DNA of 64,000 bases from Sporosarcina sp. FSL K6-1522 (GTDB lineage: Bacteria > Bacillota > Bacilli > Bacillales_A > Planococcaceae), in contig NZ_CP152019.1 of assembly GCF_038622445.1 (NCBI RefSeq), positions 1,319,001-1,383,000 on the forward strand. The letters are read 5' to 3'. The notes beneath the pieces were generated by a model. It ran no database searches. It saw nothing but the letters and a program-made list of their open reading frames with translations, and had not been told where the DNA came from. Shown one piece after another: positions 8,637-17,358 of the stretch. Positions within the stretch are counted from its first letter, which is position 1. The number at the start of each line of letters is the position of its first letter. The translations under genes and the position numbers were made by a program.

Positions 8637-9203
8637 ATGCCCAAAAGCAACAAGGAATTATCATTAGAACAACATGAAGAACTACTCACATTATTGAAAG
8701 CGCGTTTTGAGAAAAACATGCACCGCCATACAGAACTTGAATGGGCTAAAGTCCAAGAGAAATTGGAAGCAAATCCTGAAAAATTATGGTCACTGAATGA
8801 GATGGAAGAGACTGGTGGCGAACCGGATGTTGTGGGTCATGATAAAAAGTCGGGCGACTACATTTTTTATGATTGTTCAGCAGAAAGCCCTAAAGGTCGC
8901 CGAAGTGTTTGTTATGATCTTGAAGCACTGGAATCAAGGAAAAAGCATAAACCTGAAAATAACGCGATGGATATGGCTGCCAACATGGGCATTGAACTTT
9001 TAACGGAAGAACAATACCGGGAGTTACAGGAACTTGGAAATTTCGATTTAAAAACGTCAAGCTGGGTGCAAACACCTGCTAATATTAGAAAGCTAGGCGG
9101 AGCCCTTTTTTGTGATTGCCGTTATGACACGGTCTTCGTGTATCACAATGGAGCAGATTCCTACTATGCTGCAAGAGGTTTTCGTGGCTCGCTAAGGGTA
9201 TAA
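8637..9203 (+). CDS. DUF4256-family protein
   Basis: 188-residue soluble protein that I recognise as a DUF4256 member from the spread of conserved blocks: LLKARFEKNMHRH, EETGGEPDVVG, FYDCSAESPKGRRSVCYDLEALESRK, and a C-terminal GALFCDCRYDTVFVYHNGADSYYAARGFRG. No function is established. The start has AGGGAGG at 8622-8628. It lies 54 bases after yueI and may share its transcript. Confidence 0.85.
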   Translation: MPKSNKELSLEQHEELLTLLKARFEKNMHRHTELEWAKVQEKLEANPEKLWSLNEMEETGGEPDVVGHDKKSGDYIFYDCSAESPKGRRSVCYDLEALESRKKHKPENNAMDMAANMGIELLTEEQYRELQELGNFDLKTSSWVQTPANIRKLGGALFCDCRYDTVFVYHNGADSYYAARGFRGSLRV

Positions 9204-9324
9204 ATATTATTTTACAGATTGGTTTGGCTATAAGGCGTAATGATTTATGAACGGATTCCGAATAGAGGAGTTCGTTCTTTTTTATTTTAAATGGTTGGCA
9301 CCTGATTATTCCAGAACGAGCTGT

Positions 9325-9348
9325 TATAATTGACTGAACGTTCAATCA
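9325..9348 (+). promoter_or_regulatory. extended -10 with overlapping TetR-type operator (copy 1)
   Basis: TATAAT (9325-9330), preceded by TG at the extended -10 position, runs straight into TGACTGAACGTTCAATCA (9331-9348), an 18-bp palindrome centred on GAACGTTC. The same -10/operator arrangement, nearly base for base, occurs at 22336-22358. The palindrome would cover the transcription start, as expected for a repressor. Confidence 0.72.
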
Positions 9349-9385
9349 TTTTGTGTGGCCATTAAAATGTAAGGAGGAGATTTTG

Positions 9386-9763
9386 ATGTCATTACAAGTA
9401 GGGGATATCATTACATTTGAACGAACTTTTACAGTAAGGGATGTCGAATTATTCACAGAGATTTCAGGGGATGAAGGGATTCATCACGTAACCCCAGATG
9501 AGCAGGGAAGACTTGTGATTCAAGGATTATTGACTGCAACATTGCCGACGAAAATAGCTGGAGAACATAATGTGCTGGCGCGTAGTACGCGTTTTGAGTT
9601 TTTTAGACCTGTGTTTACGGACGATACAATCATTTGTGAAGTGAAAATTGAACAATATGAACGGCAAGAAAATAATCGAACTGCTTTTATGGCGTCCTTT
9701 GTGTGTGAAAATCAGCATGAAAAAGTGGTATTAAAAGGGGATGTCTCTGGCGTGATTCTTTAA
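9386..9763 (+). CDS. MaoC-like hotdog-fold protein, copy 1
   Basis: 125 residues with a single hotdog-fold (MaoC/R-hydratase-like) domain. The segment FTEISGDEGIHHVTPDEQGRLVIQGLL stands in for the SGDxNPxHxD hydratase motif, but the Asp-His pair is altered (SGDEGIHH), so activity on enoyl-CoA is uncertain. It is a close paralogue of the gene at 23489-23866 in sequence and length. The start is ATG 9386, placed by AAGGAGGAGA at 9371-9380; the longer frame from 9353 crosses this site. It has its own promoter with an overlapping operator. Confidence 0.82.
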   Translation: MSLQVGDIITFERTFTVRDVELFTEISGDEGIHHVTPDEQGRLVIQGLLTATLPTKIAGEHNVLARSTRFEFFRPVFTDDTIICEVKIEQYERQENNRTAFMASFVCENQHEKVVLKGDVSGVIL

Positions 9764-9878
9764 CCCATTCAGAACTTTCTTGCCTCAATGTAAAGTGTCA
9801 AAGACAGAGGGGAATACATGAAATCTTTAGCTCTGTTTTGACAGCTGTTTTATGAGAAGTGGCTATATCCCTTAACTC

Positions 9879-10106
9879 TTAAGTTTTCGAGAGTACTTCA
9901 TATGCTTTTTTGATAATGGCTTTCCCCTGGTGTGTTGGAACCATTCCTGTTTTTGAGCGTTTAAAAATTTGAATACCAAGTTCTTTTTCTAAGTTGGCAA
10001 TGGATTTGCTGATAGCAGGCGGCGAAACATGAAGCTTTTCTGCGGCGGCAGTAATAGACCCCAACTTTCCGATTTCTGTAATATATTGTAGTTGTTCAAA
10101 ATGCAT
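9879..10106 (-). pseudogene. LysR-type regulator reduced to its DNA-binding domain
   Basis: 75 residues covering only the winged helix-turn-helix domain of a LysR-type regulator (MHFEQLQYITEIGKLGSITAAA and SPPAISKSIANLEKELGIQIFKRS). Family members are about 290-300 residues; the frame stops just after the linker helix, and nothing resembling the effector domain continues in any frame towards 9763. The ribosome binding site (GGAGAGG) is intact, so the short protein may still be made. Most likely a 3'-truncated relic. Confidence 0.72.
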
Positions 10107-10193
10107 AGAATCCTCTCCAAAATATAATTTTAGTTAATGAAGGATAGCTATATAAGTTGAATTTATAATTTCCCCTACTCTCTTAGTTGATTG

Positions 10194-10380
10194 AAGTGCA
10201 GAGCGGCGACTCCAGCGGGAACAGCGCGAGCTGAAAGCCCCGCAGGAAGAGCCATCACGAAGAATGGCTTTTGCGACCGAAAAGCGAAGCGTTTGGGAGC
10301 GCCGTTTTTAGTGACGAGGAGATTGAAGCCGTGCCCGCGGAAAGCGTCTGCTCGGAACGGAAATCAACGTGGAGAAGATA
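10194..10380. repeat. GC-rich dispersed Bacillales repeat
   Basis: The segment contains GCGACTCCAGCGGGAACAGC, GCGAGCTGAAAGCCCCGCAG, GACGAGGAGATTGAAGCCGT and GCCCGCGGAAAGCGTC followed by GGAACGGAAATCAACG. I recognise this series from a dispersed intergenic element of many Bacillaceae and Planococcaceae. It is much richer in GC than its surroundings. The ORF across it (10191-10388) is not considered a gene. Confidence 0.78.
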
Positions 10381-10465
10381 TTATTTAGTTCAATTTATAT
10401 ATCTTATACTTTACACGAATATTTAAATAGTTGGAATCGTAACTAAAATAAGCGACTAGTACTCC

Positions 10466-10521
10466 AATAAAGAACGTAAAGAAGATCAAGAGATGCCATT
10501 GTGCAGATCTTGTTCTTTTTT
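10466..10521 (+). repeat. 55-bp terminator-like direct repeat, left copy
   Basis: The element starts AATAAAGAACGTAAAGAAGA and ends GATCTTGTTCTTTTTTGT; AAGATC pairs with GATCTT, with GAAC/GTTC outside. Its T-run polarity is rightward, yet no rightward gene lies upstream, since the LysR relic is on the other strand. An almost identical copy ends the polysaccharide cassette at 17227-17283. Confidence 0.8.
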
Positions 10522-10649
10522 GTCTGCCTTAGATATAATCATTCAATTTAATCTAATAGAAGCATGGAAAAAAATGATTAAGCACTCTGTAAGAGATGTC
10601 TTATATAATAGGATGGGCAAATGGAATATAAAGATTGGTGGGAATTATT

Positions 10650-11558
10650 ATGGAAGCGTCAGATAATATATGGACGGGTCAAAACCAACAAAGTGAGATG
10701 CAAATGGAACGCTTTTTTAATGTATTAAAAGCCACAGTAGTACGCTCTAGAGCAACAATGACCGCAACTTTCTTATCCGTGCAAAATGTAGAAGCGTTTA
10801 GTAAGGACGAGATGCAACGCGTGGAAGAAGAAATGACTATATACTTGGAAAGTAAAATTAGACAGACAGATTTACTATTCAAATTAGCAAAGCCGTGTGA
10901 GTGGTGCATTCTGCTGTCACAAAGTGGAGAAGAAGAAACGACGGCATTTCTCAACCGATTATTTTCAGATATGCAAAATCAGGAGCTGCCTTTATGGAAT
11001 ACACCTGATACCGCTATGGTAGCGAGCGTGGCGGAAATAGGAAATAGCCAGGTGGCGTATAAACAGTTGATAGCAAGTGGGAAATCTGGCCTGACTCATT
11101 CTCAGAAACAAGATGCTTGGCATATTGAATATATCCCTGACTTCAAGAAGAAAGAGATAGAAACAGTGAAAGTAAGCATTTTAGAGGGAAATGAAATATT
11201 TTCAAATGTATTAACAACTTCACTTCAAGACCTAGCAGTAGAACATTTTGATTTAGACATCAAAGTATTTAAAGATGGCTATGAATTTCTTGAATCAGGC
11301 TTTTTTCATTCTGGCCATACGCATATATTGATCATGAATGATATATTACCTAGAAAAAATGGATTAGAAGTACTGCATACATTACGAAAATTGCCGAATC
11401 AGAAAAAATTCACGATTTTTATGATGACGAAAAGAAAATCCGAAGTGGATATGCTGTATGCATATGAAAAAGGTGTAGATGAATATTTAATCAAACCCTT
11501 TAACTTACGACTATTCGAAGCACAAATAAAACGAACATTTGAAAGGCTATGGTCATAA
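10650..11558 (+). CDS. degenerate GGDEF plus response-regulator receiver protein
   Basis: 302 residues. The N-terminal half (about 20-160) has the GGDEF-domain pattern of RQTDLLFKL and EWCILLSQS, but the active GGDEF residues are replaced by KPCEW, so it cannot be a normal diguanylate cyclase. The C-terminal half (about 175-300) is a CheY-like receiver: the acceptor Asp is in IMNDILPRKNGLEVL and the switch Lys in YLIKPFNLR. It is the first gene of a four-gene cassette and probably its control subunit, comparable to degenerate-GGDEF YdaK in the B. subtilis ydaJKLMN polysaccharide operon. The start is ATG 10650 (GGTGGG seven bases before); TTG 10635 is less likely. Confidence 0.78.
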   Translation: MEASDNIWTGQNQQSEMQMERFFNVLKATVVRSRATMTATFLSVQNVEAFSKDEMQRVEEEMTIYLESKIRQTDLLFKLAKPCEWCILLSQSGEEETTAFLNRLFSDMQNQELPLWNTPDTAMVASVAEIGNSQVAYKQLIASGKSGLTHSQKQDAWHIEYIPDFKKKEIETVKVSILEGNEIFSNVLTTSLQDLAVEHFDLDIKVFKDGYEFLESGFFHSGHTHILIMNDILPRKNGLEVLHTLRKLPNQKKFTIFMMTKRKSEVDMLYAYEKGVDEYLIKPFNLRLFEAQIKRTFERLWS

Positions 11559-12598
11559 TGACATTAACAATAGAATTATTACTTCGATTGATTTTTGTGC
11601 TTATTATTGGATTAGCCACTTTTACTTGCTATTTGATTTTTAAACGAATGTTGGAAGTTTCAGGGTTACGAAAAAAAGAAGCCTATATTCGTGAGAAACA
11701 GATGCTGTGGTATCGCTATTTTAGGGACGAGGAGCCATTTCAAACATCCTTAATTCCAAAGAATAAATTTGAAGTTCAAGCAGTTGAAGAGCTATTTCTG
11801 TCCTATATAAATAATTTGTTTACACCTGCAATTTTAGAGAAAGTTAAGCTGTTTTCAAATCAATACTTACAGCAACATTTCTTGGGACTGTTAAGAAGCC
11901 GGAAATGGGGTGAACGCATCAATTCGATGGAACGAATTGTTGATTTTCATATCGATAGTCTCGTAGAAGAGTGCGAGAAAATGGATGGGGAAAAGCTATC
12001 TCGTGAAGAACATTTTCAGCTGTTAAAAATATATGCAGTATTAAAGGAAGAGCAGTTTGTCGATAAACTGTTGACTCTACCTGTCCTATTTTCTGAATAT
12101 GAATATAAGAAGTTATTAATCAGTGTGGATGAAGAGATTTTGAGAGGTTTACTGAATCGAATCGAAGAATTCCCGGATACTTGTAAATTTGTCATGATTG
12201 ATATTTTAGGTATAAAAAGAAATATGGATGATTTATCTTTTTTGGAGTCCCAATTGGAGCACAACAACGATGAAATTCGTATTCGGGCACTAAAAGCGAT
12301 TTATGAGTTAGGGGTTATCATTGATCCGGAAAAATATGTACACTTTAACGTTTCGCCTATATGGGAAGAGCGCCTAATGCATGCGAAATTATTGGGGAAT
12401 TTACCAATCACTTATTCCTTGCCTTATTTGGAGGTACTGCTGGAGGATGAGTCTTGGTGGGTACGATCTCAGGCAGCAAAAACAATCGGTAAGGACAAGC
12501 AAGGGGCAGAAATTTTACAAAGTTTTATTGAAACCGCAAGTGATCAGTTTGCTATTGATATGGCAAATGAAGTTTTATGGGAAGGAGGGAGTAAGTAA
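11558..12598 (+). CDS. membrane-anchored HEAT-repeat protein
   Basis: 346 residues with one N-terminal transmembrane helix (about 5-25) and a helical soluble body. The C-terminal half contains HEAT-like pairs, for example LEHNNDEIRIRALKAIYELG (about 230-250) and LEDESWWVRSQAAKTIG (about 295-312). HEAT repeats bind proteins, so it may tether the receiver protein to the synthase; this is inferred from context. TAATG overlap with the upstream gene indicates coupling; ATG 11549 is an in-frame alternative start. The next gene begins on the base after its stop. Confidence 0.75.
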   Translation: MTLTIELLLRLIFVLIIGLATFTCYLIFKRMLEVSGLRKKEAYIREKQMLWYRYFRDEEPFQTSLIPKNKFEVQAVEELFLSYINNLFTPAILEKVKLFSNQYLQQHFLGLLRSRKWGERINSMERIVDFHIDSLVEECEKMDGEKLSREEHFQLLKIYAVLKEEQFVDKLLTLPVLFSEYEYKKLLISVDEEILRGLLNRIEEFPDTCKFVMIDILGIKRNMDDLSFLESQLEHNNDEIRIRALKAIYELGVIIDPEKYVHFNVSPIWEERLMHAKLLGNLPITYSLPYLEVLLEDESWWVRSQAAKTIGKDKQGAEILQSFIETASDQFAIDMANEVLWEGGSK

Positions 12599-14029
12599 AT
12601 GAGCTGGTCATCTGTGTTAAATGCACTGATGCTGTTTTTTGGTAGCATCATCATTTTTTATATGATTATTGTTATTCTAACGTATGCAATCATGCTACTT
12701 TTCGCTTTTACTCAACTACGAAAACAATATAGATTGAATAAAGAAGATATTGAAGAAGACTATATCGATGCAATTTATTCGAAGCCTGTTTCTATTATCG
12801 TGCCTGCTTATAACGAAGAGATAGGGATTGTGAATAATATCCATTCTCTACTTAGTCTTCGTTATCCAGAAACGGAAATAGTCGTTGTAAATGATGGTTC
12901 TACAGATGAAACGCAACGGACTGTCATCAAGCATTTTCAAATGAAACCGATTCAAAAAATTGTACGTGAACAACTTTCCACTGAACCGATTCTGAATATT
13001 TATCAATCCCAAGTGCATCCCAATTTACTTCTAGTTGAAAAGGAAAATGGCGGGAAGGCCGATGCGTTAAATGCAGGGATTAACATCTCCAAATACCCAT
13101 ACTTTTGTTCCATTGATGGAGATTCTATTTTAGAAGAAAAGTCTTTGCTACGTGTGATGAAACCAATCATTTTATCGAATGAAGATGTGATTGCATCGGG
13201 AGGAAACATTCGAATTGCGAATGGACATGATGTGCAATTAGGCTCTGTGTTCCAGACGAACTTATCATCAAACTATTTGGTTATCATGCAAATCGTGGAA
13301 TATTTACGGGCCTTCTTAATGGGAAGAATTGCTTTAAGTAAATTCAATTTGGTACTCATTATTTCTGGGGCGTTTAGTGTGTTTTCGAAAAAATGGGTAA
13401 TTGAAGCTGGAGGCTATTCGAAACAAACAATTGGTGAAGATATGGAAGTAGTTGTCAAGCTACATCGAATGCTCAAAGAAAAGAAATTGAAAAAAAGAAT
13501 TGAGTTTGTATCTGATCCCGTATGTTGGACAGAAGCCCCTGAAAGTTTAGCCGTTTTACGAAATCAAAGAAGAAGATGGCACCAAGGCTTAATAGAAAGC
13601 TTATGGAAGCATAAAAGAATGACGTTTAATCCACGGTACGGCGCGATTGGTATGGTGTCTTTCCCCTATTTTTGGTTGATTGAATGTTTAGGGCCTATTA
13701 TTGAATTAGGTGGATATATTTACATTATCATTGCATTTTTCATGGGACAGATTTATTACGAAATAGCGATATTATTGTTATTGCTTTTTGTCTTATACGG
13801 TGCTGTATTTTCGATTGCTTCTATATTGCTAGAAGCATGGAGTATGAAGACATATCCTAAAAGTAAAGACCTCTTTCGTCTGTTGGTATTGTCTTTGTCT
13901 GAAATGTTTTGGTATAAGCCTTTAACGCTAATTTGGAGAATGGAAGGATTAATCCGATTTATTTTAGGGCGACAAGAATGGGGACAAATGAAGCGACAGG
14001 GACTTTCTAAGAAAGGATCAGTGGAATGA
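12599..14029 (+). CDS. processive family 2 glycosyltransferase (membrane polysaccharide synthase)
   Basis: 476 residues with the layout of hyaluronan, cellulose or PNAG synthases. One or two N-terminal helices come first, then the GT-A domain opening with VSIIVPAYNEE (about 63), the metal site DGDS (about 173), the acceptor-site GED (TIGEDMEVV) and the processive motif QRRRW (about 322), followed by three or more C-terminal helices. It should polymerise a sugar from a nucleotide donor and extrude it; the sugar cannot be read from the sequence. It overlaps the next gene by four bases. Confidence 0.88.
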   Translation: MSWSSVLNALMLFFGSIIIFYMIIVILTYAIMLLFAFTQLRKQYRLNKEDIEEDYIDAIYSKPVSIIVPAYNEEIGIVNNIHSLLSLRYPETEIVVVNDGSTDETQRTVIKHFQMKPIQKIVREQLSTEPILNIYQSQVHPNLLLVEKENGGKADALNAGINISKYPYFCSIDGDSILEEKSLLRVMKPIILSNEDVIASGGNIRIANGHDVQLGSVFQTNLSSNYLVIMQIVEYLRAFLMGRIALSKFNLVLIISGAFSVFSKKWVIEAGGYSKQTIGEDMEVVVKLHRMLKEKKLKKRIEFVSDPVCWTEAPESLAVLRNQRRRWHQGLIESLWKHKRMTFNPRYGAIGMVSFPYFWLIECLGPIIELGGYIYIIIAFFMGQIYYEIAILLLLLFVLYGAVFSIASILLEAWSMKTYPKSKDLFRLLVLSLSEMFWYKPLTLIWRMEGLIRFILGRQEWGQMKRQGLSKKGSVE

Positions 14030-17000
14030 AGCGATTTTATATGATTTTCATCTGTATTTGTTTGATTATAGCTATACCCATCATTTGGTGGTTTGTAGGA
14101 TCAGAAAAAAAGTTGAATATAGCAATTGTCGATAAAACAGTGCCGAATGACACATATAGAGAACATTTGGGTATTACGTGGGTATTGAACCATTTAAAGT
14201 ATATGAACAGTAAAGATGAAGAATATGATAGTTCTGCAGATTACTTTGGATTTGTACCAAATGAAAAAGAAGAAAGTTATACCATTAACCCTCTTCCAAC
14301 GGATTACTCTGATTTCGATGTCATTTATTTGGCAGATACATATGGGGTCTATGATGAAGACTTACCATGGATTGAAAAAGACAGAGAAGGATCTAGATCC
14401 AATAAAATTTACGGGGGCCTTGAAGAAGAAGAGTGGAGTGCAATTATCGATCGATTGAACGAGGAGAAAAAGAGTTTACTAGTTGCCGAATATAATACAT
14501 TCGCTTCCCCGACAACTCAAGGAGTACGAGAAAGTGTTTCGGACTATTTAGGACTCGAATGGTCGGGGTGGATAGGACGCTATTTTGATGAATTAGATCC
14601 AGACAAAAATAGTGAAATTCCACAATGGATAGTAGATGACTTTCAAGATAGTTGGAATTATAGTGGTGAAGGATTTGTGTTGGTAAATGATACGACTTCG
14701 AAAGTTTTTGTCCTAGAGAAAAAGAAACATTTCAAGGATAAAGGTATACACGTTGTGTTTACAGAGGAAGGGAACAAGCGATTTGGTCTGACAAAAAGTC
14801 CAGATTATCAATATTGGTTTGATATTGTTACACCTAAAGATGATACAAAGGTGCTTGCAAATTATAAATGGGATCTTACGGATCAAGGAATTCAGTTATT
14901 AGAAAAAAATGAAATACCGATTCAATTTGCTGCTGTTTTAGAAAGTGAACATGGGGATTCGTTAAGTTATTATTTTGCAGGGGATTATAATGATGTTGCA
15001 AAAGTACCTAGTTTTTATCAATTTAAAGGATTACAGCACTTGTATAAAATCGGTCAAAAATTCTCGGAAGATGCTTTTTACTGGTCTACATATATTCCGA
15101 TGATGGAAAAAATTTTAGAGGATTTCAACGACAAGGGAGCTACAACTGTTTCACCTGAAATAACAAACGAATTACAATATAATGCAAGAGTGCAAAATGA
15201 TTCTTTTGAGGTGTTAAAAGATGGTGAGTGGACCCCGATGACGATAAAAGGTGTCAATATCGGTATGGCAAAACCAGGAACATTTCCTGGAGAGGCGGGG
15301 ATTACAGAGGATGAATATTACCGATGGTTTGAACAAATTGGCGACATGAATGCCAATTCGATTCGGGTCTATACACTTCATCCACCCGGTTTTTATAACG
15401 CATTAAAACGGTACAATGAAAAACATGATGAGAAAATATACCTTCTCCATGGCGTCTGGATAAATGAAGAGAAGTTAGAAGAATCATTAGATGCTTTTGA
15501 AGAAGTCAATTTACAAGACTTTCAGGATGAAATTACAACATTGATCGACGTTATTCATGGGAATAAAATCGTAGAAGCGAAGGCGGGGCATGCGTCTGGT
15601 GTCTATCGTGCAGATATATCGGAGTATGTGATTGGCTGGGTTCTTGGAATTGAGTGGTATCCACATATGGTGCTAAATACGAATGAAACCTATCAAACAA
15701 TTGGTGACTATGACGGTGAATATTTCGAAACAAAAGGGGCTACGGCTTTTGAATACTGGCTTGCTGAACAAATGGATTTAACCGTCAAGTATGAAAAAGA
15801 CAATTATAATTGGATTAGACCGATGAGTTTTACCAATTGGGTGACGACAGATATTTTAGACCATCCAGCAGAGCCGTCTGAAGATGAGGATTTAGTAGGC
15901 GTGGATCCGAATGTGATTTATACAAAAGAAGACATGAATTTAACCAATCAATTTGCCTCTTATCATGTGTACCCTTATTATCCTGATTTCTTGAACTTTG
16001 AGGAATCGTATCAAACCTATGTCGATCATCGAGGCGAATTTAATAGCTATGCGGCATATTTACGTGAGTTACATGAAGCGCATCGACTCCCAGTTTTAAT
16101 TGCGGAATTTGGTGTTCCGGCATCCCGTGGGTTAACGCATGAGAATCCATTTGGCTGGAATCAAGGATTTCACTCTGAAACAGAGCAAGGTGAAATTATT
16201 ACCCGCTTATTTGAAGATATCATGGCTGAAAAATTACTTGGGGGACTCGTGTTTACATGGCAGGATGAATGGTTTAAACGGACATGGAATACAGTCGATT
16301 ATGATAATCCAGACAGACGTCCTTTTTGGTCGAATGCACAAACGAATGAGCAACAGTTTGGGCTACTAAGCTTTGACCGACTGAAAATACATGTCGATGG
16401 AGATGCCGAAGATTGGAAAGCGGATGCACTTTATGAGAAAAAGAATGGTGATATGCGTTCGTTATATGTTGATCATGATGAAAGGTATCTCTATATAAGG
16501 CTTGATCAGGATGCTGATAGTAAAGGATACCCCATTTTCCTATTAGATGTAGTTCCAAATCAGGGGAATAAAACAATCAATGGGAAAACGGATATTGCCT
16601 TTACGAACGGGATGGAATTTATCATTAATCTGAAGAAGAATGAATCGAGCTTATTAGTGGATCGGTATTATGATTTTTACACGTATCAATACGCACATAC
16701 ACTAGACTTGCTTAAACCAAAGCCGATTGTACCTTCTAATAACAGTGGAGAATTCACAATTGAACAGTATGCTTTGAACAAGGAACTCTATTTACCACAG
16801 CAAGATAAAGTCCTCCTTTTTAGTTCATATGATGCGGGGAAGCTGATGGAAGGGAATAGCAATCCATTATCGGAGGATTATAATTCTTTAGCAGATTATT
16901 ATATTACCGAGGATGGGATGATTGAACTACGAATTCCATGGTTATTAATTCGTGCAAAGGATCCGAGCCAAAAAGAATTTATGGGAGACTTATATAAAGA

Positions 17001-17214
17001 TGGTATAGAAGCAAGTGCTTTCGTTGAGCAAATTAACATTGGTGCATTGTATTTTAATGAACAAGATGAATTAACGGATTCCCTGCCAGCAATAGAGAGC
17101 AACGTGTTAAACGATCTGAAGGGATATACTTGGGAAAAGTGGAATTTGCCAAAATCTGAAGAGCGTTTAAAACAGTCTTATTATATGCTTCAAGATCTAT
17201 TTTTACATTATTAA
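14026..17214 (+). CDS. large membrane-anchored GH2-type TIM-barrel protein
   Basis: 1062 residues with an N-terminal anchor helix (about 5-25) and the rest presumably extracytoplasmic. Residues about 30-330 form an unassigned domain. A TIM barrel starts at IKGVNIGMAKPG (about 407), with a candidate acid/base Glu in LGIEWYP (about 541) and nucleophile Glu in LIAEFGVPAS (about 693), as in family 2-like glycosidases. The C-terminal 270 residues are beta-rich and resemble CBM9/DOMON sugar-binding modules. As last gene of the cassette it probably trims, transfers or releases the polymer; that is inference. A terminator follows. Confidence 0.75.
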   Translation: MKRFYMIFICICLIIAIPIIWWFVGSEKKLNIAIVDKTVPNDTYREHLGITWVLNHLKYMNSKDEEYDSSADYFGFVPNEKEESYTINPLPTDYSDFDVIYLADTYGVYDEDLPWIEKDREGSRSNKIYGGLEEEEWSAIIDRLNEEKKSLLVAEYNTFASPTTQGVRESVSDYLGLEWSGWIGRYFDELDPDKNSEIPQWIVDDFQDSWNYSGEGFVLVNDTTSKVFVLEKKKHFKDKGIHVVFTEEGNKRFGLTKSPDYQYWFDIVTPKDDTKVLANYKWDLTDQGIQLLEKNEIPIQFAAVLESEHGDSLSYYFAGDYNDVAKVPSFYQFKGLQHLYKIGQKFSEDAFYWSTYIPMMEKILEDFNDKGATTVSPEITNELQYNARVQNDSFEVLKDGEWTPMTIKGVNIGMAKPGTFPGEAGITEDEYYRWFEQIGDMNANSIRVYTLHPPGFYNALKRYNEKHDEKIYLLHGVWINEEKLEESLDAFEEVNLQDFQDEITTLIDVIHGNKIVEAKAGHASGVYRADISEYVIGWVLGIEWYPHMVLNTNETYQTIGDYDGEYFETKGATAFEYWLAEQMDLTVKYEKDNYNWIRPMSFTNWVTTDILDHPAEPSEDEDLVGVDPNVIYTKEDMNLTNQFASYHVYPYYPDFLNFEESYQTYVDHRGEFNSYAAYLRELHEAHRLPVLIAEFGVPASRGLTHENPFGWNQGFHSETEQGEIITRLFEDIMAEKLLGGLVFTWQDEWFKRTWNTVDYDNPDRRPFWSNAQTNEQQFGLLSFDRLKIHVDGDAEDWKADALYEKKNGDMRSLYVDHDERYLYIRLDQDADSKGYPIFLLDVVPNQGNKTINGKTDIAFTNGMEFIINLKKNESSLLVDRYYDFYTYQYAHTLDLLKPKPIVPSNNSGEFTIEQYALNKELYLPQQDKVLLFSSYDAGKLMEGNSNPLSEDYNSLADYYITEDGMIELRIPWLLIRAKDPSQKEFMGDLYKDGIEASAFVEQINIGALYFNEQDELTDSLPAIESNVLNDLKGYTWEKWNLPKSEERLKQSYYMLQDLFLHY

Positions 17215-17226
17215 GTACACATAAAC

Positions 17227-17283
17227 AATAAAAGAACGTAAAGAAGATCAAGAGATGCCCTTGTGCAAATCTTGTTCTTTTTT
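17227..17283 (+). terminator. cassette terminator, right copy of the 55-bp direct repeat
   Basis: AAGATC/CTTGTTCTTTTTT hairpin 13 bases after the glycosidase-like gene. It differs from the left copy (10466-10521) at only a few positions. The pair brackets 6.7 kb that holds exactly the four polysaccharide genes. Confidence 0.82.
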
Positions 17284-17358
17284 ATTGCTTATTGGGTGTC
17301 ATTCATTCAATCTGAAGTTAGACTAAAAATACGAACAATGCAATCGAGGGATCCATTT

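Noticed and set aside
10191..10388. 65-codon frame in a GC-rich stretch
   Set aside because: It lies wholly inside a dispersed GC-rich intergenic repeat and has no ribosome binding site.
17263..17358. N-terminal extension of the NAPE-PLD-like hydrolase from GTG 17263
   Set aside because: It begins inside the cassette terminator; ATG 17359 has a proper ribosome binding site and gives the normal family start.
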